DNA from: Roseiarcus sp036488815
Lineage (GTDB): Bacteria > Pseudomonadota > Alphaproteobacteria > Rhizobiales > Beijerinckiaceae
Reading direction: 5' to 3'
Length of the DNA: 64,000 bases
NCBI GenBank assembly: GCA_036488815.1
Contig: DASXGX010000137.1
Span: 1 to 64,000, forward strand
Numbering within the stretch: the first letter of the stretch is position 1; every line of letters starts with the position of its first letter. This document shows positions 22,225-31,052 of this stretch, piece after piece. The notes beneath the pieces are model-generated. The model was not told the DNA's origin, did not search any database, and saw only the letters and a program-made list of their open reading frames with translations. A program made the position numbers and the translations under genes.

Positions 22225-23100
22225 CTAGGCGCTCACCGGCTTCGAGCGCGCCCCGTGCGCGGCGACGAGCAGTCCGCTGCCGATGATGACCGCGTTGCCG
22301 ACCACGATGGGCCACGTCGGCGCGTCGCGCCAGACGATCCATCCCATGATCGAGGCCCAGACGATCGCCGAATACTGCAGCGGCGCGAGGACGGCCGCCC
22401 TGGTCATCGCCAGAGCGCGGGTGATGAAGACGAAACACCCCATCGAGACGGCGCCGACCAGAAACATCAGCATCAGATCGAAGCCGGTCGGCGTGCGCCA
22501 CGCCAAGGGCGTGGCCACCGCGCCGATGGCGCCCGAGCCGACGAATTGCCAGGCGACCAGCGGCAGCCAATGGGTGCGCCGAAGCCTGCGCGTGACGGTC
22601 TGACCGAGCGCGAACATCAAGGCGCCGAACAGTGCGAGCATCGACAACCAGGAAAACACCTGCGACGAGGGCCGCAGCGCGATGACGACGCCGACGAAAC
22701 CGACGCCAACCGCGACCCAGCGGAAACGCTCGACCTTCTCGCCGAGCAGCGGCGCCGACAGCGCCGTGACGAGCAGCGGCGACGCCATATAGAACGTCAT
22801 CACGTCGGCAAGCGGCATGTAGCGCGTCGCGTAGTAGAACGAGAACGTGTCCGCGGTCGTGAAGAGGATGCGCAAGCCCTGCAGAGGCGCCTGACTGAAG
22901 TCGAGCACATTGACGCGCAGCGAGGCGACCATCGGCGCCAGGACCAGCACCGCGCCGATCGAGCGCAGCATCATCAGTTGCCCCACCCCGTAGTCGGCGA
23001 CGAGCCACTTGCCCAGCGCGTCGTTGAGCGCGAACAGGAAGACGCCGACCAGATAGAAGGCGACGCCGAGGGCCGGGCCGGCAAGTTTGGGGAAAGACAT
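22225..23100 (-). CDS. DMT-superfamily EamA exporter
   Basis: A 291-residue integral membrane protein with ten predicted segments in two EamA halves. The first half starts VAFYLVGVFLFALNDALGKW and has the YMPLADVMTFYMASPL segment; the second includes ITRALAMTRAAVLAPLQY and the GWIVWRDAPTW turn. Relatives export amino acids, metabolites or nucleosides; the substrate is unknown. The start codon is the first ATG with GGGGAAA upstream. It converges with mucR and is divergent from the YkuD gene. Confidence 0.9.
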   Translation of the reverse strand: MSFPKLAGPALGVAFYLVGVFLFALNDALGKWLVADYGVGQLMMLRSIGAVLVLAPMVASLRVNVLDFSQAPLQGLRILFTTADTFSFYYATRYMPLADVMTFYMASPLLVTALSAPLLGEKVERFRWVAVGVGFVGVVIALRPSSQVFSWLSMLALFGALMFALGQTVTRRLRRTHWLPLVAWQFVGSGAIGAVATPLAWRTPTGFDLMLMFLVGAVSMGCFVFITRALAMTRAAVLAPLQYSAIVWASIMGWIVWRDAPTWPIVVGNAVIIGSGLLVAAHGARSKPVSA

Positions 23101-23189
23101 GCGGTCGTTCTCTTAGCAAAGGATTGGAGATACGGCCACATGCCGCTGATTCGCTTGCGCTTGCGGCGCAAAGCGAAGAATTTCCCGCC

Positions 23190-23741
23190 ATGCGTTCTTC
23201 CGAATCGCCGCGCGCCAGCGCCCGCCTGACGAACTTGCGCGTGACAGCGCGGCCCGGCGGACGCGCGAAAGGCTGGCTCGTCGCGGGGCCGTTCCGAATC
23301 GCCTGCGCGCTCGGGCCGGCGGGCGTCGTCCGCGACAAGCGTGAAGGCGACGGCGGCACGCCGGCCGGACGCTTCCCGCTTCTGTGGGGTTACTACCGTC
23401 CCGACCGGCCCCGCCCGGCCGCCGGCGCGATCCCTTTGCGGCCGCTGCGGCGCGATTCAGGCTGGTGCGAAGCGCCGACGAGCCCGCGCTACAATCGCCC
23501 GGTCCGGCTGCCCGCCGCCGACTGCACCGACAGAATGTGGCGCGAAGATCGGCTCTACGACCTCGTCTTCGTGCTCGACCAGAATTTCAGCCGGCGCGCC
23601 AAGGGGCGCGGCAGCGCGATCTTCTTCCATCTTGCGCGCCCCGGCCTGACGCCCACAGCCGGCTGCGTCGCGATCGCCGCCGCCGACATGCGCAAGCTTG
23701 CGCCGCGTCTGGCGCGCCGCGCGGTGATGCACATCGGCTGA
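23190..23741 (+). CDS. YkuD-family L,D-transpeptidase-like protein
   Basis: A 183-residue protein with a YkuD fold. It has the early strands RPGGRAKGWLVAGP and GxxGVVRDKREGDGGTPAG, then FHLARPGLTPTAGCVAI, where the Cys with the upstream His is the active site. L,D-transpeptidases make 3-3 crosslinks in peptidoglycan or attach proteins to it. No signal peptide is evident from the chosen ATG, so its access to the wall is unclear. The upstream frame overlaps the promoter region of the DMT gene. Confidence 0.87.
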   Translation: MRSSESPRASARLTNLRVTARPGGRAKGWLVAGPFRIACALGPAGVVRDKREGDGGTPAGRFPLLWGYYRPDRPRPAAGAIPLRPLRRDSGWCEAPTSPRYNRPVRLPAADCTDRMWREDRLYDLVFVLDQNFSRRAKGRGSAIFFHLARPGLTPTAGCVAIAAADMRKLAPRLARRAVMHIG

Positions 23742-23767
23742 AACCTTCATCGTGCGGGCCGCGTGAG

Positions 23768-24697
23768 TCAGCAGCCCATCAGCGCGCCGACGTGAGCGGC
23801 GACGGAACGGCCGAGCGCGTCGAGATCGTAGCCGCCTTCGAGCAGCGAGACGACGCGGCCGCCGCAGCGCCGTTGCGCAATGTCCACCAGCCGGCGCGTC
23901 ACCCAGGCGAAATCGGCTTCGGTGAGATTGAGACCGCCGAGCGGGTCGCGCATATGCGCGTCGAAGCCGGCGGAGATGATCAGGAGATCCGGACCGAAGG
24001 CGTCGATGCGGGGAAGAATCGTCTGTGTGAACGCCTCGCGGAACGCTTCGCCCCCGTCGCCCGCGCGCAAGGGAGCGTTGAGGATCTGATCGTGGTCCCC
24101 TGTTTCGCCGCGCGCGCCGGTGCCGGGATAGAGCGGCATCTGATGCGTCGAAGCGTAGAGCACGTTCGCGTCGCTCCAGAAAATATGCTGCGTGCCATTG
24201 CCGTGGTGCACGTCGAAATCGACGATTGCGACGCGCTCGACGCCATGAACGGCCTGCGCGTGGCGCGCCGCGACCGCCGCATTGTTGAAGAAGCAGAAGC
24301 CCATCGGCGTCGCGGTTTCGGCGTGGTGTCCGGGCGGCCGCGTCGCGACGAAAGCGTTGTCGACGCGCTTGCCCAATACTTCGTCGACCGCGAAGACGGC
24401 GCCGCCGGCCGCGCGCAGCGCCGCCTCGAGCGTGCCAGGGCACATGGCGGTGTCCGGATCGAGCTGGATGAGGCCGCGGTTCGGCGCCGCGGTCTCGATC
24501 GCGCCGACATATTCGGCGGGATGAACCCGCTCCAGGTCCTCGGCTGACGCGAGCGGAGCGTTGTCGCGCAGCAAGAGCTGGAACGCCTCGCTCTCCAGCG
24601 CCCGATCGACCGCGCGCATGCGATCCGGCCGCTCGGGATGGCCCTCGCCCATGTTGTGGCCGATGCAGGCCGAATGCGTCACCAGTAACGTCGTCAC
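23768..24697 (-). CDS. Histone-deacetylase-family (acetylpolyamine/acetoin-type) hydrolase
   Basis: A 309-residue zinc deacetylase of the arginase/HDAC fold. Motifs seen are GEGHPERPDR near the start, RPPGHHAE (the catalytic His pair), DFDVHHGNGTQ and SAGFDAH (zinc ligands), and EGGYDLDALG near the C-terminus. Bacterial members remove acetyl groups from polyamines or unknown small molecules. The start was set at a GTG (24697) because GGGAGG lies six bases before it and the family normally begins TTLLVTH; an ATG 20 codons upstream only adds Gly/Pro-rich residues. Confidence 0.9.
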   Translation of the reverse strand: MTTLLVTHSACIGHNMGEGHPERPDRMRAVDRALESEAFQLLLRDNAPLASAEDLERVHPAEYVGAIETAAPNRGLIQLDPDTAMCPGTLEAALRAAGGAVFAVDEVLGKRVDNAFVATRPPGHHAETATPMGFCFFNNAAVAARHAQAVHGVERVAIVDFDVHHGNGTQHIFWSDANVLYASTHQMPLYPGTGARGETGDHDQILNAPLRAGDGGEAFREAFTQTILPRIDAFGPDLLIISAGFDAHMRDPLGGLNLTEADFAWVTRRLVDIAQRRCGGRVVSLLEGGYDLDALGRSVAAHVGALMGC

Positions 24698-24775
24698 CGA
24701 GAGCCTCCCGCCAAGCACTCCGCCCCCAGCCGGAATCATCCCCCCGTTGGGGGGCAAAGTCCACTCTCCTCGCCG

Positions 24776-25354
24776 TTACCTCGGGAGGGGCTCTGGCGCG
24801 CAGCTCAGGCCTTCCGTCTGCTCCTGCGCCGCGTCGTAGAGGCTCGGCAGTTCGCTGAAGGCGCGCATCAGCACAAAGCCCTGGTTGGTCGGAGAGACGA
24901 TCCGCAAGTCTTGCGAGGGATTGTCCTCGTCGTCGTGCGCCACGAAGTCGCGCATCTGCGCCGGCGTGGCGACGACCGCCTCCATCAGCCCGTGCGTCGC
25001 GGCGCGATCGGTCAGCGCGTAGAGCACGGCGCCGCGCTTCGTGTGGAACGACAGCGAGGCGAAGCCGGCGCGCCCGACCGGCGCCTTCACGCGGATCGGC
25101 CCATTCGACAGATCGTAGCGGCAGAAGGCGCTGGCCAGGGCCGGATCGCCGAAGGGAAGCCGCGTCTCGCTCGGGCTCGGCCGCTGCAACGCGATCGTGG
25201 CGCCGACGGGCCCGAGGCCGGCGAGGCGCGCATAGGCGTCGCGCGTCGCGACGAGAGGAATGACGAGGATGACGATGAGATGCACGAGCGCCGCGACGAT
25301 CAGGACGACCGCCAGATAGGCCACCGCGCTCGCAAGGCGTTCGCCGAGCCTCAT
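24776..25354 (-). CDS. Small membrane-anchored protein, DUF1254-like
   Basis: A 192-residue protein with one N-terminal membrane segment (SAVAYLAVVLIVAALVHLIVI) and a periplasmic domain containing FCRYDLSNGPIRV and LSFHTKRGAVLYAL. It resembles the small exported DUF1254-type proteins that pair with a DUF1214 protein in Rhizobiales; the assignment comes from memory of that pairing. Its start overlaps the stop of the upstream DUF1214-like gene by four bases, so the two are translationally coupled and probably act together in the envelope. The exact function is unknown. Confidence 0.75.
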   Translation of the reverse strand: MRLGERLASAVAYLAVVLIVAALVHLIVILVIPLVATRDAYARLAGLGPVGATIALQRPSPSETRLPFGDPALASAFCRYDLSNGPIRVKAPVGRAGFASLSFHTKRGAVLYALTDRAATHGLMEAVVATPAQMRDFVAHDDEDNPSQDLRIVSPTNQGFVLMRAFSELPSLYDAAQEQTEGLSCAPEPLPR

Positions 25355-25929
25355 GCGCAGCCGACCCGTTCGATTGACGGCGCCGAACTCTTCTCGATGC
25401 CGCCCGCCGTCGCGCTCAGCGGCGAATCGTAAAGCCGCAGCACGAGGAGAAACGGCCTCACGGCGCCGATCGGCAGCCAGTTTCCCCAATGCGCGCTCGC
25501 GGAGACGAAGATCGAAAACGCGCCGTCGCCCTCGCGCAGGATCTCGCTCGAGCGGAAGCCGTAGCGTCCAGCGGCGTTCTCGATCGGGAAGCCGTTCCGA
25601 TCGACGAGGCTCAGCGTCCAATAGCGCGCGGCCGGCGTGCGTGGGCCGACGCGATAGGTGCAGTGAGGATTGAGAAGTCGGCCGGCGTCGTCGACGCGCG
25701 CGACGAGTTGGAGGCCCTCGCCGAGCGCCAGCGGGATCTCGCCGCTCCGCTCGAGTTCGGCGCGCGTATAGGGATCAGCCTCGAGGGATCCCGCCGTGAC
25801 CGCAACCCTCCAGGGTCCGATGTCGACGACGCCGAACGGTGCGCCGTAGGCGAGAATGGCGCGGCTCGCCCAGAGCCCGAGCGCAAGGCCGAGCGCGCAG
25901 GCGAGACTGGCTTTCACGAAGGTCGTCAC
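25351..25929 (-). CDS. Exported DUF1214-domain protein
   Basis: A 192-residue protein with an N-terminal signal anchor (ASLACALGLALGLWASRAILAY). The domain contains PHCTYRVG, ARYWTLSLVDRNGFPI and FSIFVSASAHWGNWLPIGAVRPF, the pattern of DUF1214. It is followed by an overlapping DUF1254-like gene and preceded by the PBP gene 12 bases away, so the three probably share a transcript. The biochemical role is unknown; coupling to a wall synthase suggests an envelope function. Confidence 0.8.
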   Translation of the reverse strand: MTTFVKASLACALGLALGLWASRAILAYGAPFGVVDIGPWRVAVTAGSLEADPYTRAELERSGEIPLALGEGLQLVARVDDAGRLLNPHCTYRVGPRTPAARYWTLSLVDRNGFPIENAAGRYGFRSSEILREGDGAFSIFVSASAHWGNWLPIGAVRPFLLVLRLYDSPLSATAGGIEKSSAPSIERVGCA

Positions 25930-25941
25930 GCAGAGCCTCGA

Positions 25942-28203
25942 TCAGGGCGACAAGACGCCGCCGCGCACCACCGAAATTTGCGAACCCGCCTCTGCGGCGT
26001 AGGCGGGCGCCGGCTCGATGCCGGCATGTTTCTGCGCCCTGCGCGCGATATCGCCGATCTCGAGGATGATCTTCGCCGAGTGCTGGGAAAGGCCGACCAG
26101 GCGCGGCGCTTCGACAATGGCGGCGCCCCCCTTGACGACCTGCGCCGCGGCGATCTGCCCGGAGGGCGCAGCCGCGCCGGGCGCGAGGCCGTAGGGCGGC
26201 CTCGCCTCGATGCCTTCATGCGCATAGGCCATGACGTCATGCCAAGTCTGCGCCGGCAGCGTGCCGCCCGTCATGTTCGCGGTGGGTGAATTGTCGTCAT
26301 TGCCGAACCAGACGCTGCCGACGAAATTGCCGGTGAAGCCGTTGAACCAGGCGTTGGTCGAATTGTTGGTGGTGCCGGTCTTGCCCGCTATGACGAGGCC
26401 GGGGATCTGCGCCGCGCGGCCTGTCCCCTCCGTCACGACATGGGTCATGATCGCGTTCATCTCGGCGACCTTGTCGGCCGGGACGACCTGGACGGGCGGC
26501 GGTCCGTTGGCGGCGTGCGTGTAGATCACGGCGCCGCTCGAATTGCGGATCTCGATGGCGGCGTACGGCGTCGCCCGCTTGCCCCCGTTGGCGAGCGTCG
26601 CGTTGGCCCCGACCATATCGATCATCTTGACCTCGTCCGCGCCGACCGGCAGCGACACCGTATCGGCGAGCGGCGTCGTCAACCCGAGGGCGCGCGCCAC
26701 TTCGACGATCTTCGAGCGCCCGAGCGCGGCGATCTTGGCGAGGTGATACGGCTTGCCCGCCGGCCAATAGGCTTCGCCGATCTTGACGGACATGCGGATC
26801 GCCGCCGTGTTCAGCGATTCCGCCAGGGCCCGGTAGAGCGGCAGGCGGCCGGCGCTCTCGCCCTCGTAATTGTGCACGCAATAGTCGCCGATGCAGATGC
26901 TCGACGCGTCGATGACCGTGTCCTTGTGGTACTTGCCGGTCAGCAAGGCCGCTAGATAGACGAAAATCTTGAACGAAGAGCCCGGCTGGCGCAGCGCCTC
27001 GGTCGCTCGGTTGAATTGGCTCGCGCCATAGTCGCGGCCGCCGACCATCGCGCGAACGAGACCGTCGGTGTCGGCGATGACCGCCGCGGCCTGATGTGCG
27101 TGGTAGGCCGGCGCGTTGACGCGCAGCATGTCCTCGATCACGCTCTCGGTCTTCGTCTGCAGATTGCTGTCGAGCCCGGTGCGGACCACCAGCACCCGTT
27201 CGTTGCCGAGCTTCCCGCTGTCGGCGAGCGCCTTGACCTCGTCGTAGGCGAAGTCGAGATACCAGTCGGGACTGGACCGGCCGTTCTGGGTCACCGGCGT
27301 CGCCGGATTGCGCCGCGCGGCGTAGACCTGTCCCTCGGTCATGAAGCCCGCGTCGACGAGATTGCTCAGGACGTCGTTGGCGCGCGCGCGGGCGGCGGGC
27401 AGGTTGACGTTGGGCGAATATTTGGTCGGCGCCTTGAAGAGGCCGGCGAGCATCGCCGCCTCCGCGAGATTGATGTCGCGCGCCGACTTGCCGAAGTAGT
27501 ATTGCGCGGCCGCCTGCACGCCGAACGCGCCGCCGCCCATATAGGCGCGGTCGAGGTACAGGCTGAGGATCTGCTTCTTCGTCAGATGGTGCTCGAGCCA
27601 CAGCGCGAGATAGGCTTCGTTGATCTTGCGCGAGATCGAGCGCTCGTTGCTGAGAAAGAGGTTCTTGGCGAGCTGCTGGGTGATCGACGAGCCGCCCTGC
27701 ACGACGCCGCCTGCGTGGGCGTTGACGGTGAGCGCGCGCAGCGTCCCGATCACGTCGATGCCGAAATGATCGAAGAAGCGGCGATCCTCGGTGGCGAGCA
27801 CCGCCTTGATGAAATGATCGGGCAGTTCGTCGAACGGGATCGCGTCGTCGTGCTTGATGCCGCGCCGGCCGACCTCGACGCCGTAGCGGTCGAGGAACGT
27901 CACAGCGAGATCGGCGCGCTTCAGCCAATCCTCGTCGCTCGTCTCGCGAAACGCGGGCTGGGCGAACGTCAGCACGACGATCAGGCCGACGACGGCGAGG
28001 TTGCACCCCTCGCAGGCAAGGTCGATCACGAGCTTGCGCGCGCCGGCGACATGCAAGCGGTCCGACATCGCCGCGAACGCCTGCAGCACGCGAATCGAGC
28101 GCCGACCCGCGTCGTAGAGCGAGGAATCCACCCAGGCGTCGAACGCAAGCGAGGCCCGCGCGACGGATTTCCTGAAGCGGGACAGTTTCTCAGAGCTCGG
28201 CAA
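25942..28203 (-). CDS. Class A penicillin-binding protein (PBP1A/1C-type)
   Basis: A 753-residue bifunctional peptidoglycan synthase. One membrane anchor (about 62-85), GT51 transglycosylase domain with ATEDRRFFDHFGID (catalytic Glu, about 135) and GGSSITQQLAKNLF, and transpeptidase domain with the catalytic Ser in QPGSSFKIF (about 410), SLN and KTGTTNN (about 605). The start is a TTG with GGAGG four bases upstream; no ATG fits better. It heads the block with the two DUF1214/DUF1254-like genes. Confidence 0.93.
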   Translation of the reverse strand: MPSSEKLSRFRKSVARASLAFDAWVDSSLYDAGRRSIRVLQAFAAMSDRLHVAGARKLVIDLACEGCNLAVVGLIVVLTFAQPAFRETSDEDWLKRADLAVTFLDRYGVEVGRRGIKHDDAIPFDELPDHFIKAVLATEDRRFFDHFGIDVIGTLRALTVNAHAGGVVQGGSSITQQLAKNLFLSNERSISRKINEAYLALWLEHHLTKKQILSLYLDRAYMGGGAFGVQAAAQYYFGKSARDINLAEAAMLAGLFKAPTKYSPNVNLPAARARANDVLSNLVDAGFMTEGQVYAARRNPATPVTQNGRSSPDWYLDFAYDEVKALADSGKLGNERVLVVRTGLDSNLQTKTESVIEDMLRVNAPAYHAHQAAAVIADTDGLVRAMVGGRDYGASQFNRATEALRQPGSSFKIFVYLAALLTGKYHKDTVIDASSICIGDYCVHNYEGESAGRLPLYRALAESLNTAAIRMSVKIGEAYWPAGKPYHLAKIAALGRSKIVEVARALGLTTPLADTVSLPVGADEVKMIDMVGANATLANGGKRATPYAAIEIRNSSGAVIYTHAANGPPPVQVVPADKVAEMNAIMTHVVTEGTGRAAQIPGLVIAGKTGTTNNSTNAWFNGFTGNFVGSVWFGNDDNSPTANMTGGTLPAQTWHDVMAYAHEGIEARPPYGLAPGAAAPSGQIAAAQVVKGGAAIVEAPRLVGLSQHSAKIILEIGDIARRAQKHAGIEPAPAYAAEAGSQISVVRGGVLSP

Positions 28204-28441
28204 GGCTCCTCCGATGCGGGCGCTCGGACCGCCCGCGCCATGCTTAACACAATCCGACGCGTTTTGAACGGCTTGACGTCGGACGCAGGCCGCGCCATGG
28301 CCAAGCCGGACGCGACTGCGTTGGAGCGAAATGCGACGCCGCCGACGTCTCCGTCGGCCATTTCAAATTTCGCGCCGCGCGCCCATGTTCACTTTGACGC
28401 GCCCCGCGCCGGGCCGGCGCACCGGGCCGAGGACCTTCGCC

Positions 28442-28951
28442 ATGTCCGATTCCTGCAACGACAAACCTTCTCAGGGCGATCCGCCCTTCTGGCGCTTCAA
28501 GACGCTGGACGAGATGACGACGCCGGAGTGGGAAAGCCTTTGCGACGGCTGCGCGCGCTGCTGTCTCGTCAAGCTCGAGGACGAGGATACGGGCGACATC
28601 CATTTCACGGACCTCGGCTGCACGTTGCTCGACGGCAAGACCTGTCGCTGCCGCGACTATCCCGGCCGGCAGCGGAAGGTGCCGGATTGCGTCAAGCTGA
28701 CCCCGAAGGCCGTTCGCTCGTTGAGCTGGCTTCCCGTCACCTGCGCCTATCGCGTTCTTGCCGAGGGCGGCGATCTTGCCTGGTGGCATCCCCTGGTTTC
28801 CGGCTCGCCGGACACGGTTCACGAGGCGGGCGTCTCGGTGCGTGGGCGCCTCGCGGCGAGCGAGGACGACGTGCCGACGGAAGCCTGGCTCGATCACATC
28901 GTCCGCTGGCCCAACCGGCCGCCGCGCCGCGCGCGGAAGGAGCGGAGTTAG
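28442..28951 (+). CDS. YcgN-family cysteine-cluster protein
   Basis: A 169-residue protein of the YcgN/YkgJ-like family (UPF0260). The Cys pattern CDGCARCCLVKLED, DLGCTLLDGKTCRCRDY and VPDCVKL suggests a bound metal or Fe-S cluster. The start at the ATG before SDSCNDK matches the usual length of the family; the longer frame adds an Arg-rich leader. The function is unknown. It converges with the protease gene through the palindromes described at 28958 and 29016. Confidence 0.9.
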   Translation: MSDSCNDKPSQGDPPFWRFKTLDEMTTPEWESLCDGCARCCLVKLEDEDTGDIHFTDLGCTLLDGKTCRCRDYPGRQRKVPDCVKLTPKAVRSLSWLPVTCAYRVLAEGGDLAWWHPLVSGSPDTVHEAGVSVRGRLAASEDDVPTEAWLDHIVRWPNRPPRRARKERS

Positions 28952-28957
28952 GCTAGA

Positions 28958-29002
28958 GCGCGCGGCGAAAAAGTGGACGCCGGTTTTTCGCCAAAAGCGC
29001 GC
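28958..29002. repeat. Imperfect inverted repeat between convergent genes
   Basis: Arms GCGCGC-GGCGAAAAA (28958-28972) and TTTTTCGCC-AAAA-GCGCGC (28984-29002), spacer GTGGACGCCGG. It resembles in form the short palindromic intergenic elements of Rhizobiales that contain GTGG-ACCGGTTTT; membership of a known family is not proven. Confidence 0.55.
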
Positions 29003-29015
29003 GGCAATTGAGGAA

Positions 29016-29059
29016 TCTAGACCGTGCGGCGATTCAATCGAATCGCCGCACGGTCTAGA
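29016..29059. terminator. Perfect 20-bp palindrome, probable bidirectional terminator
   Basis: TCTAGACCGTGCGGCGATTC, four-base loop, and its exact complement. It overlaps the last codon of the protease gene (stop at 29055-29057) and lies 65 bases after the YcgN-like stop. It is the longest perfect stem in the window. There is no T run. Confidence 0.6.
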
Positions 29060-29810
29060 GTCCCCAGCGCGCCAGCGTCGCGTCGATCCAGGCCCGTTGC
29101 GGCGCGATCAGGGGTCCTTGCGTCAAAGTCCCGCAGCGGCCGCCGTGCGAGCCGCTCGTCCAGGCGACCACGGCGAGGACCGTTTCGCCATCGCCGGAGA
29201 AGAGCGGGCCGCCGGAATCGCCCGAGCAGGCGCCCGCGCCGGCTTGATCGCCGTCCGCCGCCCATAAGAGAATGCGGGAGAGAGGAGCCTGCACGCGCAG
29301 CGCCGCGCTGCGCAGGGCGCCCCCGCTCTTGGGTTCGCCTTCACGCGCCACGCCGTAGCCGGCGAGGATCGCCGCGTCCCCAACCGCCGGCTCGTCTCCC
29401 GAGGCGAGCCGCGCCGCCGTGAAGCGGTCCGGGAGCGGCGTCTGAGTCTCCACGAGGCCGAGGTCGATCGACACCACCCGCTTGGCGATCGCATCCGCCC
29501 GGTAAAGCGGGTGGGTCGCAGCGGCCTGCACCGGGACGAGGACCGGGCGCCCCTTCTCGTCCCGAAAATGGACGGCCATGTCGTGGATGGGTCGCAGGCA
29601 ATGGGCGGCGGTCAGCACCACGCGGGGCGCAATGACGACGCCGGTGCAAAAGCCGGCCTTGTCGCCGCCGCGCGTCAAAACCATCACCACCTTGTTGGCG
29701 AAACGCCCGTCTTCTCCTGCGCCGCCGACGACGGCGCCGGCAGGCGCGGCGCAAGCGAGAGCGGCGACGAGGGCGGCGAATCGAACGGCGAGGCGCATCG
29801 TCAGCATCAT
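29055..29810 (-). CDS. Secreted trypsin-like serine protease (S1 family)
   Basis: A 251-residue protein with a signal peptide (MRLAVRFAALVAALACAAPAGA) and mature sequence starting VVGG, as in S1 proteases. The catalytic triad is visible: His in LTAAHC, Asp in SIDLGLV, Ser in GACSGDSGGPLF. Disulfide cysteines flank the His and Ser motifs. It is likely periplasmic or secreted. Two adjacent ATGs (29810 and 29807) follow GGGAG; the longer frame from 29885 adds a Pro-rich leader without a ribosome-binding site. Members of S1 in Alphaproteobacteria are uncommon compared with DegP-type proteases. Confidence 0.88.
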   Translation of the reverse strand: MMLTMRLAVRFAALVAALACAAPAGAVVGGAGEDGRFANKVVMVLTRGGDKAGFCTGVVIAPRVVLTAAHCLRPIHDMAVHFRDEKGRPVLVPVQAAATHPLYRADAIAKRVVSIDLGLVETQTPLPDRFTAARLASGDEPAVGDAAILAGYGVAREGEPKSGGALRSAALRVQAPLSRILLWAADGDQAGAGACSGDSGGPLFSGDGETVLAVVAWTSGSHGGRCGTLTQGPLIAPQRAWIDATLARWGL

Positions 29811-29918
29811 GGCTCCCGGGCCGGCTAAGGGGCAAGCGCGGCTTGGCGGCGAGTGGTCTTGCCCGCCTCGCTCGGCTATGTTCATTCCCTATTCAGACGA
29901 AGGGGGAAAGGCTGCGAT

Positions 29919-30287
29919 ATGACGCTAAAGTCAAATGTCGCTGTCCTCCTCGCGCTCGGCGCGGTCTTCACCACGACGCCCTTGCCGGCGCAGGCGAGCG
30001 AGCCGGAGACGCATGTCGCGATCAAGCGGCCGTGCCTGCCACCCGCCGAGAGCCGCGAGGAGATCAAATTGCGGCATTTCGTCGAGCCTTTCACCGTTCT
30101 GAAGTCCGCATCGGCGCAGTTCAAGGCGGAAGCGCTGTCGGCCAAGCTCTGCCATCTCGGCGACGAATACGTTTATGAGATAACGCTGCTGCATCGCGAC
30201 GGCCGGCTCGTGCACGCCGTCATGAACGCGGCGAGCGGCAAGCTCCTCGGCGCTCGCAATGCGCGCGAGCCAATGCCGAAAATGTGA
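29919..30287 (+). CDS. Exported PepSY-like protein, candidate FeuN-type modulator
   Basis: A 122-residue protein with a signal peptide ending PAQA and a small domain ending YVYEITLLHRDGRLVHAVMNAASGKLLGARN, typical of PepSY-like folds. AGGGGGA lies upstream of the ATG. It is immediately upstream of the response regulator/kinase pair, the position held in Sinorhizobium by FeuN, a small periplasmic inhibitor of the FeuQ kinase. That role is inferred from position and fold; the length is greater than FeuN. Confidence 0.75.
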   Translation: MTLKSNVAVLLALGAVFTTTPLPAQASEPETHVAIKRPCLPPAESREEIKLRHFVEPFTVLKSASAQFKAEALSAKLCHLGDEYVYEITLLHRDGRLVHAVMNAASGKLLGARNAREPMPKM

Positions 30288-30307
30288 TCGGGGGACCCAC
30301 AGGATCC

Positions 30308-31009
30308 ATGCGCCTTCTCGTTGTCGAAGACGATCGCGACCTCAACCGTCAAATCGCCACCGCGCTCGAGGCCGCGGGCTACGCCATCGACCGTGCCTAC
30401 GACGGCGAAGAGGGTTGGTTTCTCGGCGATACCGAACCTTACGACGCGATCGTGCTCGACATCGGCCTGCCGAAGCGCGACGGCGTCTCGGTGCTGGAAG
30501 CCTGGCGCAAGAGCGGCCGGACGATGCCGGTGCTGATTCTGACCGCCCGCGACCGCTGGAGCGACAAGGTGCAGGGCTTCGACGCGGGCGCCGACGACTA
30601 CGTCGGCAAGCCTTTCCACATGGAGGAAGTGCTGGCGCGCCTGCGGGCGCTGTTGCGCCGCGCCGCCGGCCACGCCTCGAGCGAACTCGTCGCCGGTCCG
30701 GTGCGGCTCGATGCGCGCACTGGACGCGTCACCGTCAACGGCGCCGCGATCAAGCTGACCAGCCACGAATACCGGCTGCTGTCCTATCTGATGCACCATT
30801 CCGGCCGCATCGTCTCGCGCAGCGAGATCGTCGATCATCTCTACGACCAGGATTTCGACCGCGATTCCAACACGATCGAGGTCTTCGTCGGCCGTCTGCG
30901 CAAAAAGCTCGGCGTCGATGTGATCCAGACCGCGCGCGGGCTCGGCTATATCGTCGAGACCGAGGGCGATTCGGGCGGCGCCGCGGCGAAGCGCAAGACC
31001 GCCCGCTGA
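30308..31009 (+). CDS. feuP: OmpR-family response regulator, FeuP-like
   Basis: A 233-residue regulator. Receiver domain residues 1-115 with the acidic pair ED at 7-8, phosphoacceptor Asp51 (VLDIGLP), Thr in LTAR and Lys in GKPF; C-terminal winged helix (about 125-225) with SNTIEVFVGRLRKKLG. Similarity of the whole chain to rhizobial FeuP is by recall. The start is the ATG before RLLVVEDD; the upstream ATG at 30284 overlaps the PepSY gene. It is in the order pepSY-regulator-kinase and probably controls envelope genes. Confidence 0.9.
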   Translation: MRLLVVEDDRDLNRQIATALEAAGYAIDRAYDGEEGWFLGDTEPYDAIVLDIGLPKRDGVSVLEAWRKSGRTMPVLILTARDRWSDKVQGFDAGADDYVGKPFHMEEVLARLRALLRRAAGHASSELVAGPVRLDARTGRVTVNGAAIKLTSHEYRLLSYLMHHSGRIVSRSEIVDHLYDQDFDRDSNTIEVFVGRLRKKLGVDVIQTARGLGYIVETEGDSGGAAAKRKTAR

Positions 31010-31052
31010 GATAAGCGCCGGCCGTTCGGCCCGCGGGAGGCGGATCAGGATC

